The position numbers and the translations under genes were made by a program. Shown here piece by piece: positions 34,561-47,319 of a stretch of 64,000 nt of DNA (its first letter is position 1; every line of letters starts with the position of its first letter). The stretch comes from Pomphorhynchus laevis (lineage: Eukaryota; Acanthocephala; Palaeacanthocephala; Echinorhynchida; Pomphorhynchidae), in the NCBI GenBank assembly GCA_012934845.2, contig WNNJ02003665.1, positions 310,001-374,000 on the forward strand, given 5' to 3'. The notes under the pieces are model-generated. The model made no database searches and was not told the DNA's origin. It saw nothing but the letters and a program-made list of their open reading frames with translations.

Positions 34561-36784
34561 TATTTAAGACCGGCCACGTATTATATTTAATATATACTAT
34601 TCATATATTATAATATATTTATTATATTTAATTTATATTTATAATTTTTGCACCTAATATATCGTAACTAATAATATTTATTAGGTACGTATAATTTATC
34701 GTACTTAATAATATTTTAATTTCAAAATTAAAATTATTATTTGATATTTTATATTTTTATATAAAAAATAAAAAATATATTTTATATTTATAATATATAA
34801 TTTATATTTTATATAAATAATAAACACAAATAAATTTAAAATATGTGCACGAAAGATTTTAATATATTTATTTTAATAATAAAAAAATTTCCTGTTAAAA
34901 TCAATTTACTGGATTTATTATCTGAGTATCGCTTCTCAAAGCGATATAATTGCAACTTAACTCTGTTTTTTTAATTCTTTTTTATAACTTCTAAATTATC
35001 ACATGCCATCTAAATTTTTACTGTTTGCATTGCCCACAGTTTACACTTGGGAATTACCTTTTGCTCAATAAAATACGTTTCTAGTCGTAAATTGATTCTA
35101 TTTTGGATAGTCAGTTCGATTTGCAAGGTTGCATCTGTTGAATTAGTATTCTTTACACCTGACTTGCTACATTCAATGCAGATTTCTCAATTCCAATAAA
35201 AATACAAAAGAATCAAATTATACCTTAACTAGGGTGTACTAAAAGGCTATATGCAATTCAGGCGTAGCTTTATGAAATTTTTGTTCTTCACTAGTTTCAC
35301 GGGGTGTAAATAGGTAATATAATATTAACTTACACTCTTTTTAGTCAATTAAAAAGATTCTTCACGTCTGAAAAGCCATTGTTTTTGTATTTTCACCGTC
35401 TTGCATATTACCAAAAAATGTATTTTTTAACTGTATTGTTAAAATGAATTAAAATGTTACAACTGTAACGTTCTAATGAAATATAAGTTTGACTGTTGCC
35501 AACCAAGATCGTATATTTTCAGGGTAATAAACAATTATTTTATATCGATTTGATGTAACGCAATAGTTAAAAGCTCATTAAATGTTTTCTGCTTACCTTT
35601 AACTCGTCTATATTGCGTGAAATATCCTTATTTTCACATGTATTTTCAATGACTTAAAGTTTTCGATTTATTTTGCCCTCCAAATGATCGTCATAATGTT
35701 AATGAATTTTACAACTTCAATGTGAAGGAATAATACAAAGTAAAATATTACGATAAAATGCGTGTATAGTTGTAAATTGACTCTATTTTTGGATAGTCAA
35801 TCTATTTTAGTAAGTCAGGTTACACCTGACTTGCTAAATTATATGACATATATATTACGCGATTATGACAATGACATTCGTTAGCAAATAATTGTTTCAT
35901 TTCGATAATCGCTAAATGACAAAATCGTGTACCTTCGATTCAAAATAATATGTTTTGTAATGTATAGGCTGAAAATTACTCATAAAGTTCACTTACAGGA
36001 ACTGAATCATTTTATAATATTTGGTTATCGGAAAAAAATTAGCGTAATTAGAAATTTAAATTTTTTAACTAATTTGTTAATAGCTGAGAATGAATTTGTT
36101 AAAAATGATTTTCAAATCAGCATTTAATGTAATTAACGCAATTGATCAAATCAGCACATTGATCAAATCAGCATCCATGAATAGGAATTTTTTATTATTT
36201 TCTAATCTGTTGATATGACAATAATGGTTTCATAATGATATATAACCAATATTTCACTTCTAATATATATGTAATTTTCTGTAGCCTATATATAATTAAG
36301 CATTGAAATATGCTTAATTTTTGTATTTATAAGGAATAATTATTTTTATAAGAAATACTTACTTTTAATGTTTATGAAAATTAATTATTTCTAATTAAAT
36401 CATAAATAATGTTTTCTGAGAAGTAATTATTTATAATTTAATTAAAAGTAAATTATATTTAATTAACCAATTATTTTAATATTATTCTATTATTCACTAT
36501 AATATGAAATAAAATATAACTTTATAGTTATAATAAATTATTTTATTAATTCGTGTAAATTAATAATAATTAATATAGCTATAATAATTTTATATCTTTA
36601 TATAATAAATATATCTGCTTTATTAAATATAATAAAATCAGTCTTAACAAATAAATCCGAATTTTATTATGTAATATTAAAATTAAAAGTTATTTGTTAA
36701 TTATAAATAAACTATTTCAACTTTAATAAGTTTGACTAAAAGTAATTTCAAAAAGTGCATTCAGATCGTTTACAAATGTCCTTG
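34561..36784. other. AT-rich intron with a diverged duplicated segment
   Basis: Two related stretches, 35080-35175 and 35765-35845, share 'TTTGGATAGTCA' and 'ACACCTGACTTGCTA'. Nothing else recognised. The open frame at 35927-36127 is A/T-driven. Confidence 0.45.
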
Positions 36785-37330
36785 AAAGTTATATCGAGAT
36801 TAAAAGGATCGGTATTATCACCTCTTCTATTCGCTATATTTGTAAATGATTTCGAAAATGTTCGGGATCCAAATGTATAGAATATGCTGACGATTTAACA
36901 ATTTTGGCAACTACTCACAGCGTGATGTTAATAATATAATGTATAATGAACAAACAAATCTAATAAAATTATATGTTTAGCTTAAATATCTGTAGCTTAA
37001 CAAATATTTATTTTTTATTTTTTCATATATTTCAACTTAATATTTTTCACTTCACACCGAAAAATCTAAAATAATTCAATTCTCACTATAAAATATCAAC
37101 AGGAATCCTGAGCTTAATAATTATGATCGTGTAAAAGAAATAAAAGTCTTGGGTGTCACTTTTGAATCAAATCTAACATGGAGTACTCGTGTGCATACTA
37201 TTGCATGAACTTGTAACGAATGCTTATATTTTCTAAGTTTAAAGGCTATAGAGCATCTCCTGATTAATTAAAGATGCACTACAATTACTGTGTCAATTCT
37301 GCCTTGTAATATGGTTTTATCTATCATTTT
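36785..37330 (+). mobile_element. Jockey/CR1-like LINE fragment
   Basis: GSVLSPLLFAIFVNDFENV (from 36806) is the conserved RT segment before the catalytic motif. EYADDLTILA (from about 36879) is the catalytic motif, one frame away. IKVLGVTFESNLTWSTRVH (37138 onward) is the post-RT 'LGV-x-F-x-x-x-LTW' motif. Several frame breaks; decayed. Confidence 0.8.
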
Positions 37331-38343
37331 AGTCACTCCGAGAATTAATCAGATTGAATCAGATATATAAACGTGTAAAAATTGTTATATAAACTTGCAG
37401 AAAATGATTTCAAAATAGCCTGCCTTTGTAATGAGTGTTTTGAATATCTAAATAAGACATATTTTGAGGTTCACTCAACATTTAATTGCAAATTACAATG
37501 TTGTAGAATACTATTCAAATGATATGGTACTTAGGAAAACTAGAATGTATCAAATACATCAGTGTAATATAGAACATATGAAAGTAGCTTTCTGTGTCAA
37601 GAAAGCGGATTGAAACTATTCAATCTGCAACTTTAAAATTGACAGATTTTCTTTATTTTTTCTTATTTTTGTTTCATATAATAGACTACTCTAAGATGTT
37701 GAAGAGAAGGAGTTTCCAAACTTGTATGTATATACAAGTTTGGAAACTTATTTTCCTAAATATCTCGTTATTCTACGCATAGTTTCAGCTAAATCCTAAG
37801 CTAATTGTCCCCGATAAGGATTCAGCTATTATCATCCAATGTATTTTGGTTACTGCATTCATGACTGTAGATGATGTAGAGAAGCGACATGTTATAAAAT
37901 GAGTTTAAATATTAAACACCTAACGATGAGTAGTGGCAGAGTACACCATATATATATTCACTAATTTTATTTGTAAATCATAGCAGCCTGCAAGCCAACA
38001 AGTATGTGATTCTTAAAAAACCCATACTTTTATAAAGTCATTAAAATCCACAATATTCTCTCATTTACTAGCTAATTTTTAATTATCACAATGAGTTCAA
38101 GTAATATTTAAAGTAACTATAATATTTACTATTATTTAAAGATTATAATCTTATATTATAAAATGCAATTATAAAAAGTTTATTTTTCATTTAAGAATTC
38201 TAAAATTATAGATAACGAGATTTTCAGTTACCATCTAAAGTAAGCGTTACATACAATAAAACCTTAAAAATTTAAAACTGATTAAAAATTATTATTTATT
38301 AGCCATCGATTAGATTCTGTAGTTATTATATTTTTTATCATAG

Positions 38344-38439
38344 GATGATTCTTCAAATTTGCAACCAAGAGATTATGCCATAAAGGAGCTCTTAGTTACT
38401 GAGGAGAACTATGTTGAAACATTGAATGAACTTATCCAG
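38344..38439 (+). CDS. vav: Vav exon 7: start of DH domain
   Basis: 32 codons, DDSSNLQPRDYAIKELLVTE then ENYVETLNELIQ. This is the first DH helix (CR1); KELLVTEENYVETL matches REIQQTEEKYTDTL of Vav1, with the Glu that contacts GTPase switch I at the TEE. The DH domain catalyses GDP release from Rac/Rho. The acceptor is TTTTTTATCATAG, the donor CAG|GTATAT. Phase 0/0. The next intron is 45 bp. Confidence 0.92.
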
Positions 38440-38484
38440 GTATATATTTTTTATTATTAGTTTTGTTTTCTAATATATATTTAG

Positions 38485-38547
38485 GAATATGAAAAGGCAT
38501 TACCTTTGCAACACGATGATAAATGTAACATCTTCCTGAATGTGCAT
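38485..38547 (+). CDS. vav: Vav exon 8: DH domain
   Basis: 21 codons, EYEKALPLQHDDKCNIFLNV and H, matching the H-F-L-K-P-L ... I-I-F-I-N-I stretch of Vav1. The acceptor is ATATATTTAG, the donor CAT|GTAATG, phase 0/0, and it continues directly into DLLNLHHEF of exon 9. Confidence 0.85.
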
Positions 38548-38849
38548 GTAATGTTGGTTTATAAATACATTTTTAAATCAAGCATTATTAATTATACAAT
38601 ATATTGTGATATAATGAGATTACAACTTTAAATTTGTAGATGTAAATATGTAAAGGAATAGTAAGACAGTACAATAACTATTTTATGGACATTTTAGACT
38701 ATTTTTTGACTAATTACATTTTGTATTCTCTCATACTGAAGATATATTTTTCACGTATAATTCTGCATGAATTATATAAGTCGTATACTTGTTAAAGTTT
38801 GATATTTAAATATAAATCAACAAAAAAGTACCTTTTAAGTAAAAATAAA

Positions 38850-40030
38850 TTATGGATAACAAATAATATGCTTTGTATTTGAAGAACTAAAAATAATTAA
38901 TTAATTATTAATTATTAATTAATTAATAATTAATATAATTAATAATTAATTAACTAAATAATTAATTTTCAGCAGATGAAATACATCATTAGCATGTATT
39001 TGGCCGTGATGCTATGTTGGATCGAGGAATAGAGTTCGAAACCTGATAACATTACAGTTCCTCCTGATGACCTCTAATCCTTATTGGGATACATCGCATG
39101 TTATTTATTAGTCGATTCATAAAAATTATTTTTTATTTTAAATTTTAATTATAAATTATATTATTATATAACTATAAAGTGTATATAATTTTATATAATT
39201 GTTTATCTTAATTTTTTTATTTATATATAGTATTAAATACGTAGACTCAGTTGTCTAATCTTATTTATCAAATTATAATATAATTTTCAAATATAATTAT
39301 AGCCATTATAATTAAAATATTTAAATAATATTTTAAATATTTATAAAAATAAAATCTGAGTTATCTATTACAGGTAATCAAATTTCATTAGAGGAAATTA
39401 GATGTATTTGACCCAGTTGCTATGTTGGATCGATGAATAGAAACCGAAACTTGTTAAAATAGCAGTTTCTTTTGATGACCTTTATTCTTCTATAGAGGTC
39501 ATTTCTATGACCTCTATAGAAAATAAAAACTAAATTGAAATAGACAATAATATACTAACTTGAATAGCCTATTTCAATAACATCCACGAGACAAGTTGTT
39601 CATTAGGCTTATTTTTAAGCAAATTACAGAGGCCATCTTACACGCTTCAGAAAAAGATCGAATTGATTAAAATCAAATCCTTAAAATAGTTTACCGAAAC
39701 GACGATATTTCGAATAAGATATTCAAATTTAATCAGAGGAAATACGTCCTTAGCACGTATTTGACCCCGCTACTATGTTGGGTCGAAGAATATGGGTCGA
39801 AACCTGATAGCATAGCAGTTTCTCATTATGACCTATAGCAGTTCCTCCTGATAACCTTATACAACGTCTGTTATTTATTAGTCAATTCATAAAAATTGGT
39901 TTTTAAATTTCAATTTTAAATTTTAACTTGATTTAATAAATTGTATAAAATCTTATATAATTATTTATTATTTATATAAATTTTTAATTTATATATAGTA
40001 TAAAATACGTAGACTCAGTTATCTAATCTG
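38850..40030 (+). repeat. Array of three PLE 3' ends
   Basis: Three successive end modules with tails: about 38975-39265, 39380-39500 and 39735-40030. Each has the CTGCTATG-like strand, GAAAC and CATAGCAG-like strand in order, and the first and third end with GTAGACTCAGTT. The first starts with the last RT codons (TTATGGATAACAAATAAT). The third has GACCC/GGGTC in place of GGCCC/GGGCC and a helix II with a compensated pair. No RT body accompanies the second and third, as expected for stacked pseudo-LTRs or repeated short insertions. Confidence 0.75.
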
Positions 40031-40410
40031 ATTTGTAGAAACTGTATGCTGATATTTATAAATTGAATATAAAATTCTTCCGGTTATTTGTTTATAAAAA
40101 ATTATTATAAAAAAGTGATTACTTTTTTTGTAATCCTAACATCATACGACTCTAATATTTCATCATTCACATTTTCACATTATAATGTTTAATTGTCAAA
40201 GAACATAATGGTCGACTTTCCGGGTTGATATCTTTTATTTATAAATTTAACGGATATTCTAAGGTTGTATAATCATTGTGATCATTGTATAATCATTCCA
40301 GAACAGAAATCTACAATTTCTGTTCTGAAAAACAAAACTTTTAATTTGAACTTTTCTGTTTATACTAATAACCATTAATGTTGGTAAAAATTCCCACTCA
40401 TATTTGTTAG

Positions 40411-40614
40411 AGAATTGCAAGGTAGGGAATTTATTTGAAAAATCTTACAAATTTTCAGTCACTCCTAGCGACCTTCGTCAGGCAAAAAATCAAAAATTCA
40501 AACAGTAATGATTTTACTGTTTGAATTTTTGATCTTTTTGCCTGAAGAAGGTCGCTAGGAGCGATTGAAAATTTGAAAAAATTTTCAAATAAATTCCCTA
40601 CCTTGCAATTCTTC
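40411..40614. mobile_element. Fold-back MITE with about 95-bp arms
   Basis: Left arm from AATTGCAAGGTAGGGAATTT through CTCCTAGCGACCTTC and AAAATTCAAACAGTAA, then its inverted copy to AAATTCCCTACCTTGCAATT. The centre is the AT-rich TGATTT. Arms differ at only a few positions. Confidence 0.85.
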
Positions 40615-41310
40615 AACTAATAACCATTAATATATATTAAATTTCGTGGTGTATTTTTTATATTTATTATCAACATGTGAACATAAAAATAATATCAATA
40701 TTTGATGAGCAAATCGTATGTTTTGCCTCTGATAGCACTTTCAGCAGCCAGCGAAATATAAAATTAAGTTAGTTAAGTTAGTTTATTGAAAAAATAATTT
40801 TTATCTTTTAATTTAAAAGATCAACAATTATTTTATATTATCATATATTATTTTATATTATTTCGAAATTATCTTATCAGTAAAGTATCGTTTTGTATGT
40901 AAATATCGTTTGTCAATATATATTCTTGTAATCAGATTGTTGTAAATATTAGCCTTGAAAAATATTAAAATATAGAACTTAAATTTAAACTAATTTATTG
41001 TTCAATTCAAAATTTATTTTAACAAATTCATTGTTCAATTTTGGCTTTCACAACAATTGGTAAGTGGTCGATAATACTAAATTCTAAAATCATAAAAGAA
41101 CTACTGGTCTTAAAATATGTACTCTATAATCACTTAGGATTTATTCATATTATAGTTTCAGATTTTACGCTTATTTGATCAAAATTCATATTATGGAATA
41201 TTTAAATTAATTTTGATAAACGTTTAATGATGAAATCAATCATTTAATATCGTTATTTGTGAGCAAATATTTATGTTTAATATTGTATTATCAAATAACT
41301 TTTTTAATAG

Positions 41311-41520
41311 GATTTACTCAACTTACACCATGAATTTCTATTGCAACTTCGTGAAGCATGTACTAATCTTCCAGGCCGAACTCAGCGTCTTGCTCAATTA
41401 TTCATTAATTGGCAAGACCGCTTTCTAATTTACGGAGAATACTGTGTGCGCTTACAATATGCTCAAGCTAAACTTAGCCATCTACGTCAAACTGATCCAA
41501 CCTTCTATCGTATATTATCG
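41311..41520 (+). CDS. vav: Vav exon 9: DH core
   Basis: 70 codons beginning DLLNLHHEFLLQLREACTNL. LFINWQDRFLIYGEYCVRLQ matches VFIKYKERFLVYGRYCSQV of Vav1. The acceptor is TTTTTTAATAG|GAT, the donor TCG|GTATGT (strong). Phase 0/0. GC content is markedly higher than the introns. Confidence 0.95.
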
Positions 41521-41599
41521 GTATGTACTTTCATGTTAGCAAACATGAAATCATAGCTTTTTTATGAACATTCATATGTAATGATATTGGTACAAATTC

Positions 41600-42545
41600 A
41601 AAATCATTCAAGTAATCCAGTAAAACTAATATTAATGATAAAGAAGGTATAACACTACTTTTAATTAAAATCGTAAAGATGACATATTTAAATTTACAAG
41701 AAACATATTTTTGCATGAGCATTCATCCATACCATATAATATAAAATATAATACATTAAATAATGAAATTTTAAGAATTGCAACAATATGTAATGTTATT
41801 GACTTTCTTCAAAATCATTTAAATAATTTAATAGATGCATATTTTAAACTAGTTACTATAAAAATAACATCAAACAGAAAATATTAAAATATATAAAGCA
41901 ACGCAATAATATTAAAATAAATTAAATAATAATATTAAATAAATTTTATTATTTATAATAATAAAATATTATTTTTTAATTTAAAAAATAATATTAAATA
42001 AATATAAAATCATTAACGGAAATTTTTATGGATGGATAATAAATTATCTACTTTGTATTAGAATATAATACTAGATAATCAAATTTTATCAGAATAAGTA
42101 CGTCATTAGCACGTGTTTGACACCGCTGCTATGTTGAGCCTAGGAAAAGGGTTCGAAACCGGACAACACGGTAGTTACTACTGTTGACCTCTAATCCTGA
42201 TTCCGATGCAACGTATGTTATTCATTGGTCAATTAATAAGAAATGACTTTCATTATAAAGTTCAATTTTGTATTTTAACTTGTTATAAGTTGTATAAAAT
42301 CTTATAACAATTATTTATAATTATTTATTATCTAATTAGTAAATTTTGATTTATTGATTTAGCAATATTATTTTTATTTACCTATTTTTATTTATTAAAA
42401 ATTTTTATTTTATAATTTAAAAAATTTTAAAACAATTATCTAAAAACAATTATTAATTTTATTATTTAGTTATTACATTTTGATCTAGCATTATTATGTT
42501 TTGTTTATTTTATAATTATATTATATGCGTAGACTCAGTTAGCTG
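41600..42545 (+). mobile_element. PLE copy, 3' half
   Basis: Begins just after vav exon 9 with RT C-terminal coding sequence (TTTGCATGAGCATTCATCCA, 41710 onward), has an AT-rich expansion near 41900-42000, then the end module (about 42100-42215, CGAAACCGGACAACACGG) and a tail ending GTAGACTCAGTTAGCTGA at about 42543. Diverged from the 10.7-13 kb copy. Confidence 0.8.
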
Positions 42546-44796
42546 AATTGATTTATAATGTTTAATATATTTGTATCGAAATCTAGAGTGAGCATTTAAT
42601 ATTTTGATTTCACTTTTTATGATCAAGTGTTCTAAGTTCTATTTATTGAACAGAAATATTAAACAGATATTAAACTATTTATTGAATTATAGCTTTACTT
42701 CTCGAGAAATTTCAGTTCATGAAAGGAATTAGTTTTGATATTGATTATACATAATCTCTAAATTATCAAATTATGTAAACATATCGAATATTTGAATTTA
42801 AAAATATTACAATTTTGTAAAATTGTATGATATTGTCAAACTCTTTGGAATCGCTGAATTATGCTAAGATAATTGTAGATCTTTTACTGATTATGGAACA
42901 CTTTGATTTGCAAATTTTGTAATTTTATTAAATTTTAAAATACAATCAATAATGTGTTTTGTTGATAATTTATATATACTTATATTTGAATAGGCCAGCA
43001 AGCTTAGTACATTGTCAATGATAAATCATTCCGGCCATTTATAAGGATAAAATTGTATTTATTGTCTAAATATATTTTACAATAGGCAATATATTTTACA
43101 ATATTTTCTATTTACTATAATAAAAACAGTAAACGTAAATAGCTTTATCATCGGTAACTTTACATATATTTTTAATAAAATAGCGTGTAGTATTTATTTA
43201 TGGTTTATGTTATGCTTCAATGTTTAATTGAAAATTGATTGCGTTTGATGATACCGTAATTTAAAGATCTATATATTACGTGAATATACTGGCTCTGCAA
43301 TCAGCTGTACAAGTGCATAGATATGGATTTAGATAGCAAATTGCTATCAGAAAGCAGTTTCGCTCGTTGATTCACTTGCATCATCCATTTACATATCAAA
43401 TGAAATAGATAATTAAGATATTTCTAATGATATCGATTTAGTTTTCGCAATAAAATAGTGTCACTGCCAAAATGTTTTAATATAATGTTTCAAAATATCA
43501 TTATAATATATATTTCGCTTTAGCGTGTAAGCTGCTATTTTTTTACTTGTCAAAAAAATTAATATTAAATTTTATTTAAAACTAAAATCAAAAGTTTAAA
43601 AGATATTATACAAATCAATTTAAATTAAGTTCAAAATAAAAATTTTATTTGTAAATGAAGATGTAAATAATTGATCGACATCATTTATTTACATCTAATG
43701 TTCACGTAATTTAAATCTTTGGTAAGAATTGTTTATCAATTAAAATATCAAACAAACTAGTTTTCTTTAATCTTGTCTGTTCTGTAAAAGGTTTTAGTTT
43801 TAACGTATGTTGGAAGTATTGGTAATTTCAACGGTAGAGAAACATTCTAGACTGTTGTAAATTAATAGTCTAGAAACATTCTAGAGTATGTCTTTTTTAA
43901 TTACAGTCTAAAGTTTAAAATTATAAATGACATTTGAATTTTAAATCTAAGATAATAATTTAAAAATCAAAATTTAGTGTTAGATAAGAAAATAAATTAA
44001 ATAATTTAATAAACCATGAGATAAAAAATGTGACACAAATTTGTTAAGTTGAATATGTTATTAAAAGTAAGATCATTTAAAGTAAGCTAAATTAATTATT
44101 CTACAGTATTTTACAATGCTCAAAAGCACAATTATTGACCAAGAAACAGTTATTAGATTAAAGTAAACTTTCAACGGTACAATTATTGATCAAAAAACGT
44201 GTTACTCAAAATAAAATTAGTTATTAGTTCTAAATAATATTAGTTCACTGGGTATTTGTTTTATAAATCAAATTTTTGATTTCTGAAATTATAGAAATAT
44301 TTCTAAGAATTTTGGAAAATTATAACAAATTTTAACAAACGTGATAGATTACTTCATCTTTTCGTGTATTCTTGAACCAAAAAGTCATAAATCAGTCATT
44401 AGAAATATTTAAATAGCATTAAATTAATTTTGTTTTAATTTAATGACTAATTAATTTTGTACTTTAGCCTATAAAATCAATGAAAAACTAGGCTATTTAT
44501 TAACGTAAATAGCGATTAATTATATTTATTAAACCAAATAATAAAAAATTTTATCGTTGGTTTTTTAAATTATTCTTAGTAAATGTATAGTAAAAGTATA
44601 GGAGTAAATCGATTTCCCTGTTTTAATTTATAAAATTTAGACTAGATACATATATGCATTATTTTTGTGAATGTAAGGTAGTCGTTCAAACTGGAATGCG
44701 TTTGCAAATAATGTCTGAAATGCATTCGCTGTAAACAATCTGTTTATAATTAATTTATTTATAAATAAAATAACATTGTAAAATTACAATGTAATT
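42546..44796. other. AT-rich intron, nothing recognised
   Basis: Long intron stretch without coding or repeat matches, apart from small inverted repeats such as TAGTCTAGAAACATTCTAGA near 43870. Confidence 0.5.
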
Positions 44797-44880
44797 TTCT
44801 AAAGTGCTAACAGAGGTTCGCGAAATATCAAATAAGATTTTCCCGTTATTTGATCCACCTCTAATAATTCTTTAAAACAT
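44797..44880 (-). mobile_element. Single MITE arm
   Basis: CTAAAGTGCTAACAGAGGTT, CGCGAAATATCAAA and TTTGATCCACCTCTAATAAT match the right arm of the family at 2086-2625 and 26177-26378. Confidence 0.6.
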
Positions 44881-44916
44881 AGTATTGTTTCATTAATATC
44901 TCAAATCGAGTGTGAT

Positions 44917-45195
44917 ACCAATGCGCGTGAATTTTGTTAGTCATTTTTAGCCAGACGCGGAAGAACGACGATTTACACTGCTAGATGCCGTTTCGTCATA
45001 ACTATGACTCTTCATCGCCAGTTCCCTTCCACGGCTGGATGCATAGGAGGACTAGCAGACGGCAATCAACGAATTATCTGATCATCATCCTCTGTATTAA
45101 GCAGTGGAAGAGAACTGGCACTAATGAGTCATAGTGACGACGAAACGGCATCTAGCAGTGTTTTTCGTCGTTCTTCCGTGTCTGGCTAATAGTAT
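44917..45195. mobile_element. Fold-back pair of hammerhead-bearing elements
   Basis: Starts GATACCAATGCGCGTGAATT, then TAGCCAGACGCGGAAGAACG. The left copy is in minus orientation; after a short centre (about 45080) the right copy is in plus orientation and ends in TTCCGTGTCTGGCTA, the inverse of the start. Each copy keeps hammerhead parts: minus 44980-45062 and plus 45100-45167. In the plus copy the core reads CTAATGA rather than CTGATGA; in the minus copy it is more disturbed. Helix II TCATAGT-type hairpins and GAAACGGCATC are kept in both. Confidence 0.75.
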
Positions 45196-45689
45196 TGTTT
45201 CAGCTTTATATAGATGCAAATTTGAATTTGTACTAAAGTGGTTTAAATTAAAATATATAAACTAATAATAAAAGAAAGGTTACGATTTTACAAATTAAGA
45301 TAGGATATGAAATTAATATTAATTTTACAAATTAATATTAAATTAACATAATAATTTAATATTAAATTAAGATGTTAAATTAATATTCGCTTGAAAAACG
45401 AATTTACTGAGATTAATTAGTGAAAGAATTAATCAAAATTGATAAAAAGTCACGCAAAATCATTCAATTATTGGCAAATTGTGCTATTCTGGTTGATTTT
45501 AAAACCTGATTCAATGAATTTTTATGTTTTATTCGTCTTGCAAATCCTTATTGGCATTCATTCGTTTTTGGAAGTTCATTGATTGATTTGTGTGTAAGAT
45601 ATCACATAACTCTGCCAGCTGCAGAATGAACTTTTGCTCACTAGCTTTTCGTTGAAGTACTTTCCAAAAAACTTAAGAAACATTTTCAA

Positions 45690-46870
45690 TGCAATGCATT
45701 AAGCTTTGTAATATCGCATTGATATTGAAAACATTTTGTTTCTACCTGTGTGGAAGTAGCGTTATTAATCGCTGTACGACATATAAACGAGAAGCTGCTT
45801 TCCTTAGAACACGATCGACATGAACATTCCACGACAAGTTTAATTTAAGGATAATGCCTAATATTTCAGTTTTTTACTCTGGTCATTCCGCAAACATTTA
45901 ACCCGTTAACATAAAAAATCTTTAAGACAGGACTGCATGATTTTAGAGTTGTAGATATTAATGATTAATGAATTTGCGGAGAACAGATTAGCTTACGGAT
46001 TCTATGAATTGACTAATAAATAAAAGATGATTTATTAGATTAAGGATTAGATGTCATTAGGAGGAACTGCTATGCTATCAGGTTTCGACCTATATTCCTA
46101 GACCCTGGAATATAGGCCGAAATATCATCCACAATATACTCCTGTTTGGTACGCCTAATCCAACGAATATCCTGATGTAGCCTCATTATTAAAAGCACTG
46201 ATTTCTGCCACGCAGATAAGATTGGACAGTTTGAATTAGCAATAAAAAATATACCAGATCTTTAATTATTTAATCAGCAATGCGTGATTTATCGAAAACA
46301 AATGCCTTTAGTAAATCTGCTTGAACGCTTTGAACACATGGAACAGACAAGGTTACTAATAGAAATTGATTTATCGTGATTAGAGCGCTGGTTGTGCTAT
46401 CTTCAGGGAGAAAAGTTTTCTATTTCGGTCTATATTCCTAGACCCTGGAATATAGGCCGAAATATCATCCACAATATACTCCTGTTTGGTACGCCTAATC
46501 CAACGAATATCCTGATGTAGCCTCATTATTAAAAGCACTGATTTCTGCCACGCAGATAAGATTGGACAGATTGAATTAGCAATAAAAAATATACCAGATC
46601 TTTAATTATTTAATCAGCAATGCGTGATTTATCGAAAACAAATGCCTTTAGTAAATCTGCTTGAACGCTTTGAACACATGGAACAGACAAGGTTACTAAT
46701 AGAAATTGATTTATCGTGATTAGAGCGCTGGTTGTGCTATCTTCAGGGAGAAAAGCATACTAGTTTTCGTGTACTTATTGAAGGCAATGATGATAAATGC
46801 CTTCTAAAAAATACTTTTTCACGATCTTTGCTAAAGCTGGAATTAAAATAATTGGCCTAAAAACGTCTTC
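45690..46870 (-). mobile_element. Jockey/CR1-like LINE, decayed, with internal duplication
   Basis: On the minus strand, ILKLNLSWNVHVDRVLRKAA (about 45860-45800) is the post-RT 'LSW-x-x-HV' motif and HSTTSALITINQFL (about 46395-46355, and again 340 bp on) is the early RT 'GHSTT-x-AL' motif. 46091-46430 and 46431-46755 are a tandem duplication of 340 bp with very few differences. At 46005-46090 a minus-strand PLE end module (CTGATAGCATAGCAGTTCCT on the minus strand) abuts the first duplicate. Confidence 0.75.
46091..46755. repeat. 340-bp tandem duplication
   Basis: Both units start TATATTCCTAGACCCTGGAA and end CTTCAGGGAGAAAAG (46401-46415 and 46741-46755). I noticed one internal difference (ACAGTTTGAA versus ACAGATTGAA), so the event is recent or an assembly artefact. 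Confidence 0.9.
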
Positions 46871-47319
46871 TGTTATTGACTGAATTCCCTTAATAACTAG
46901 GACGACTTTCGACAATCAGTCATTGATAGACCTGTATTTTTACTTGAATATGTATGCAATTGGATTTGATAATGGTTTCAATATCAACAATCTTTATAAT
47001 TGCCTGTTTATTAGGGGGTTTAAACTACATATGTTTAAAAAGTTTAATTTAATTAAAATTTGCTCTCGACTCAACATGACGCCTGTCAAAGATTCCGATA
47101 GTGAATGGGCCTTACAAAAAGCTTTAATAAATATAGAATTTAAACAAACTAATTTCACATTCGTTTTATATCCTTATTAAGTCATGAACTTATTATGCTC
47201 ATAATTCGACTTTATATTATTTGACTTTAGTAAATCGATTGCTACCCGGAAGATGAATGAAAAATTCTAAGTCATAAATTGTTTTAAAGTACGAGTTTAT
47301 CACTTGATTTATACCGGTT

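Noticed and set aside
46923-47180. 85-codon plus-strand open frame near the LINE remnant
   Set aside because: Low-complexity residues, no splice or family support, adjacent to minisatellite DNA.
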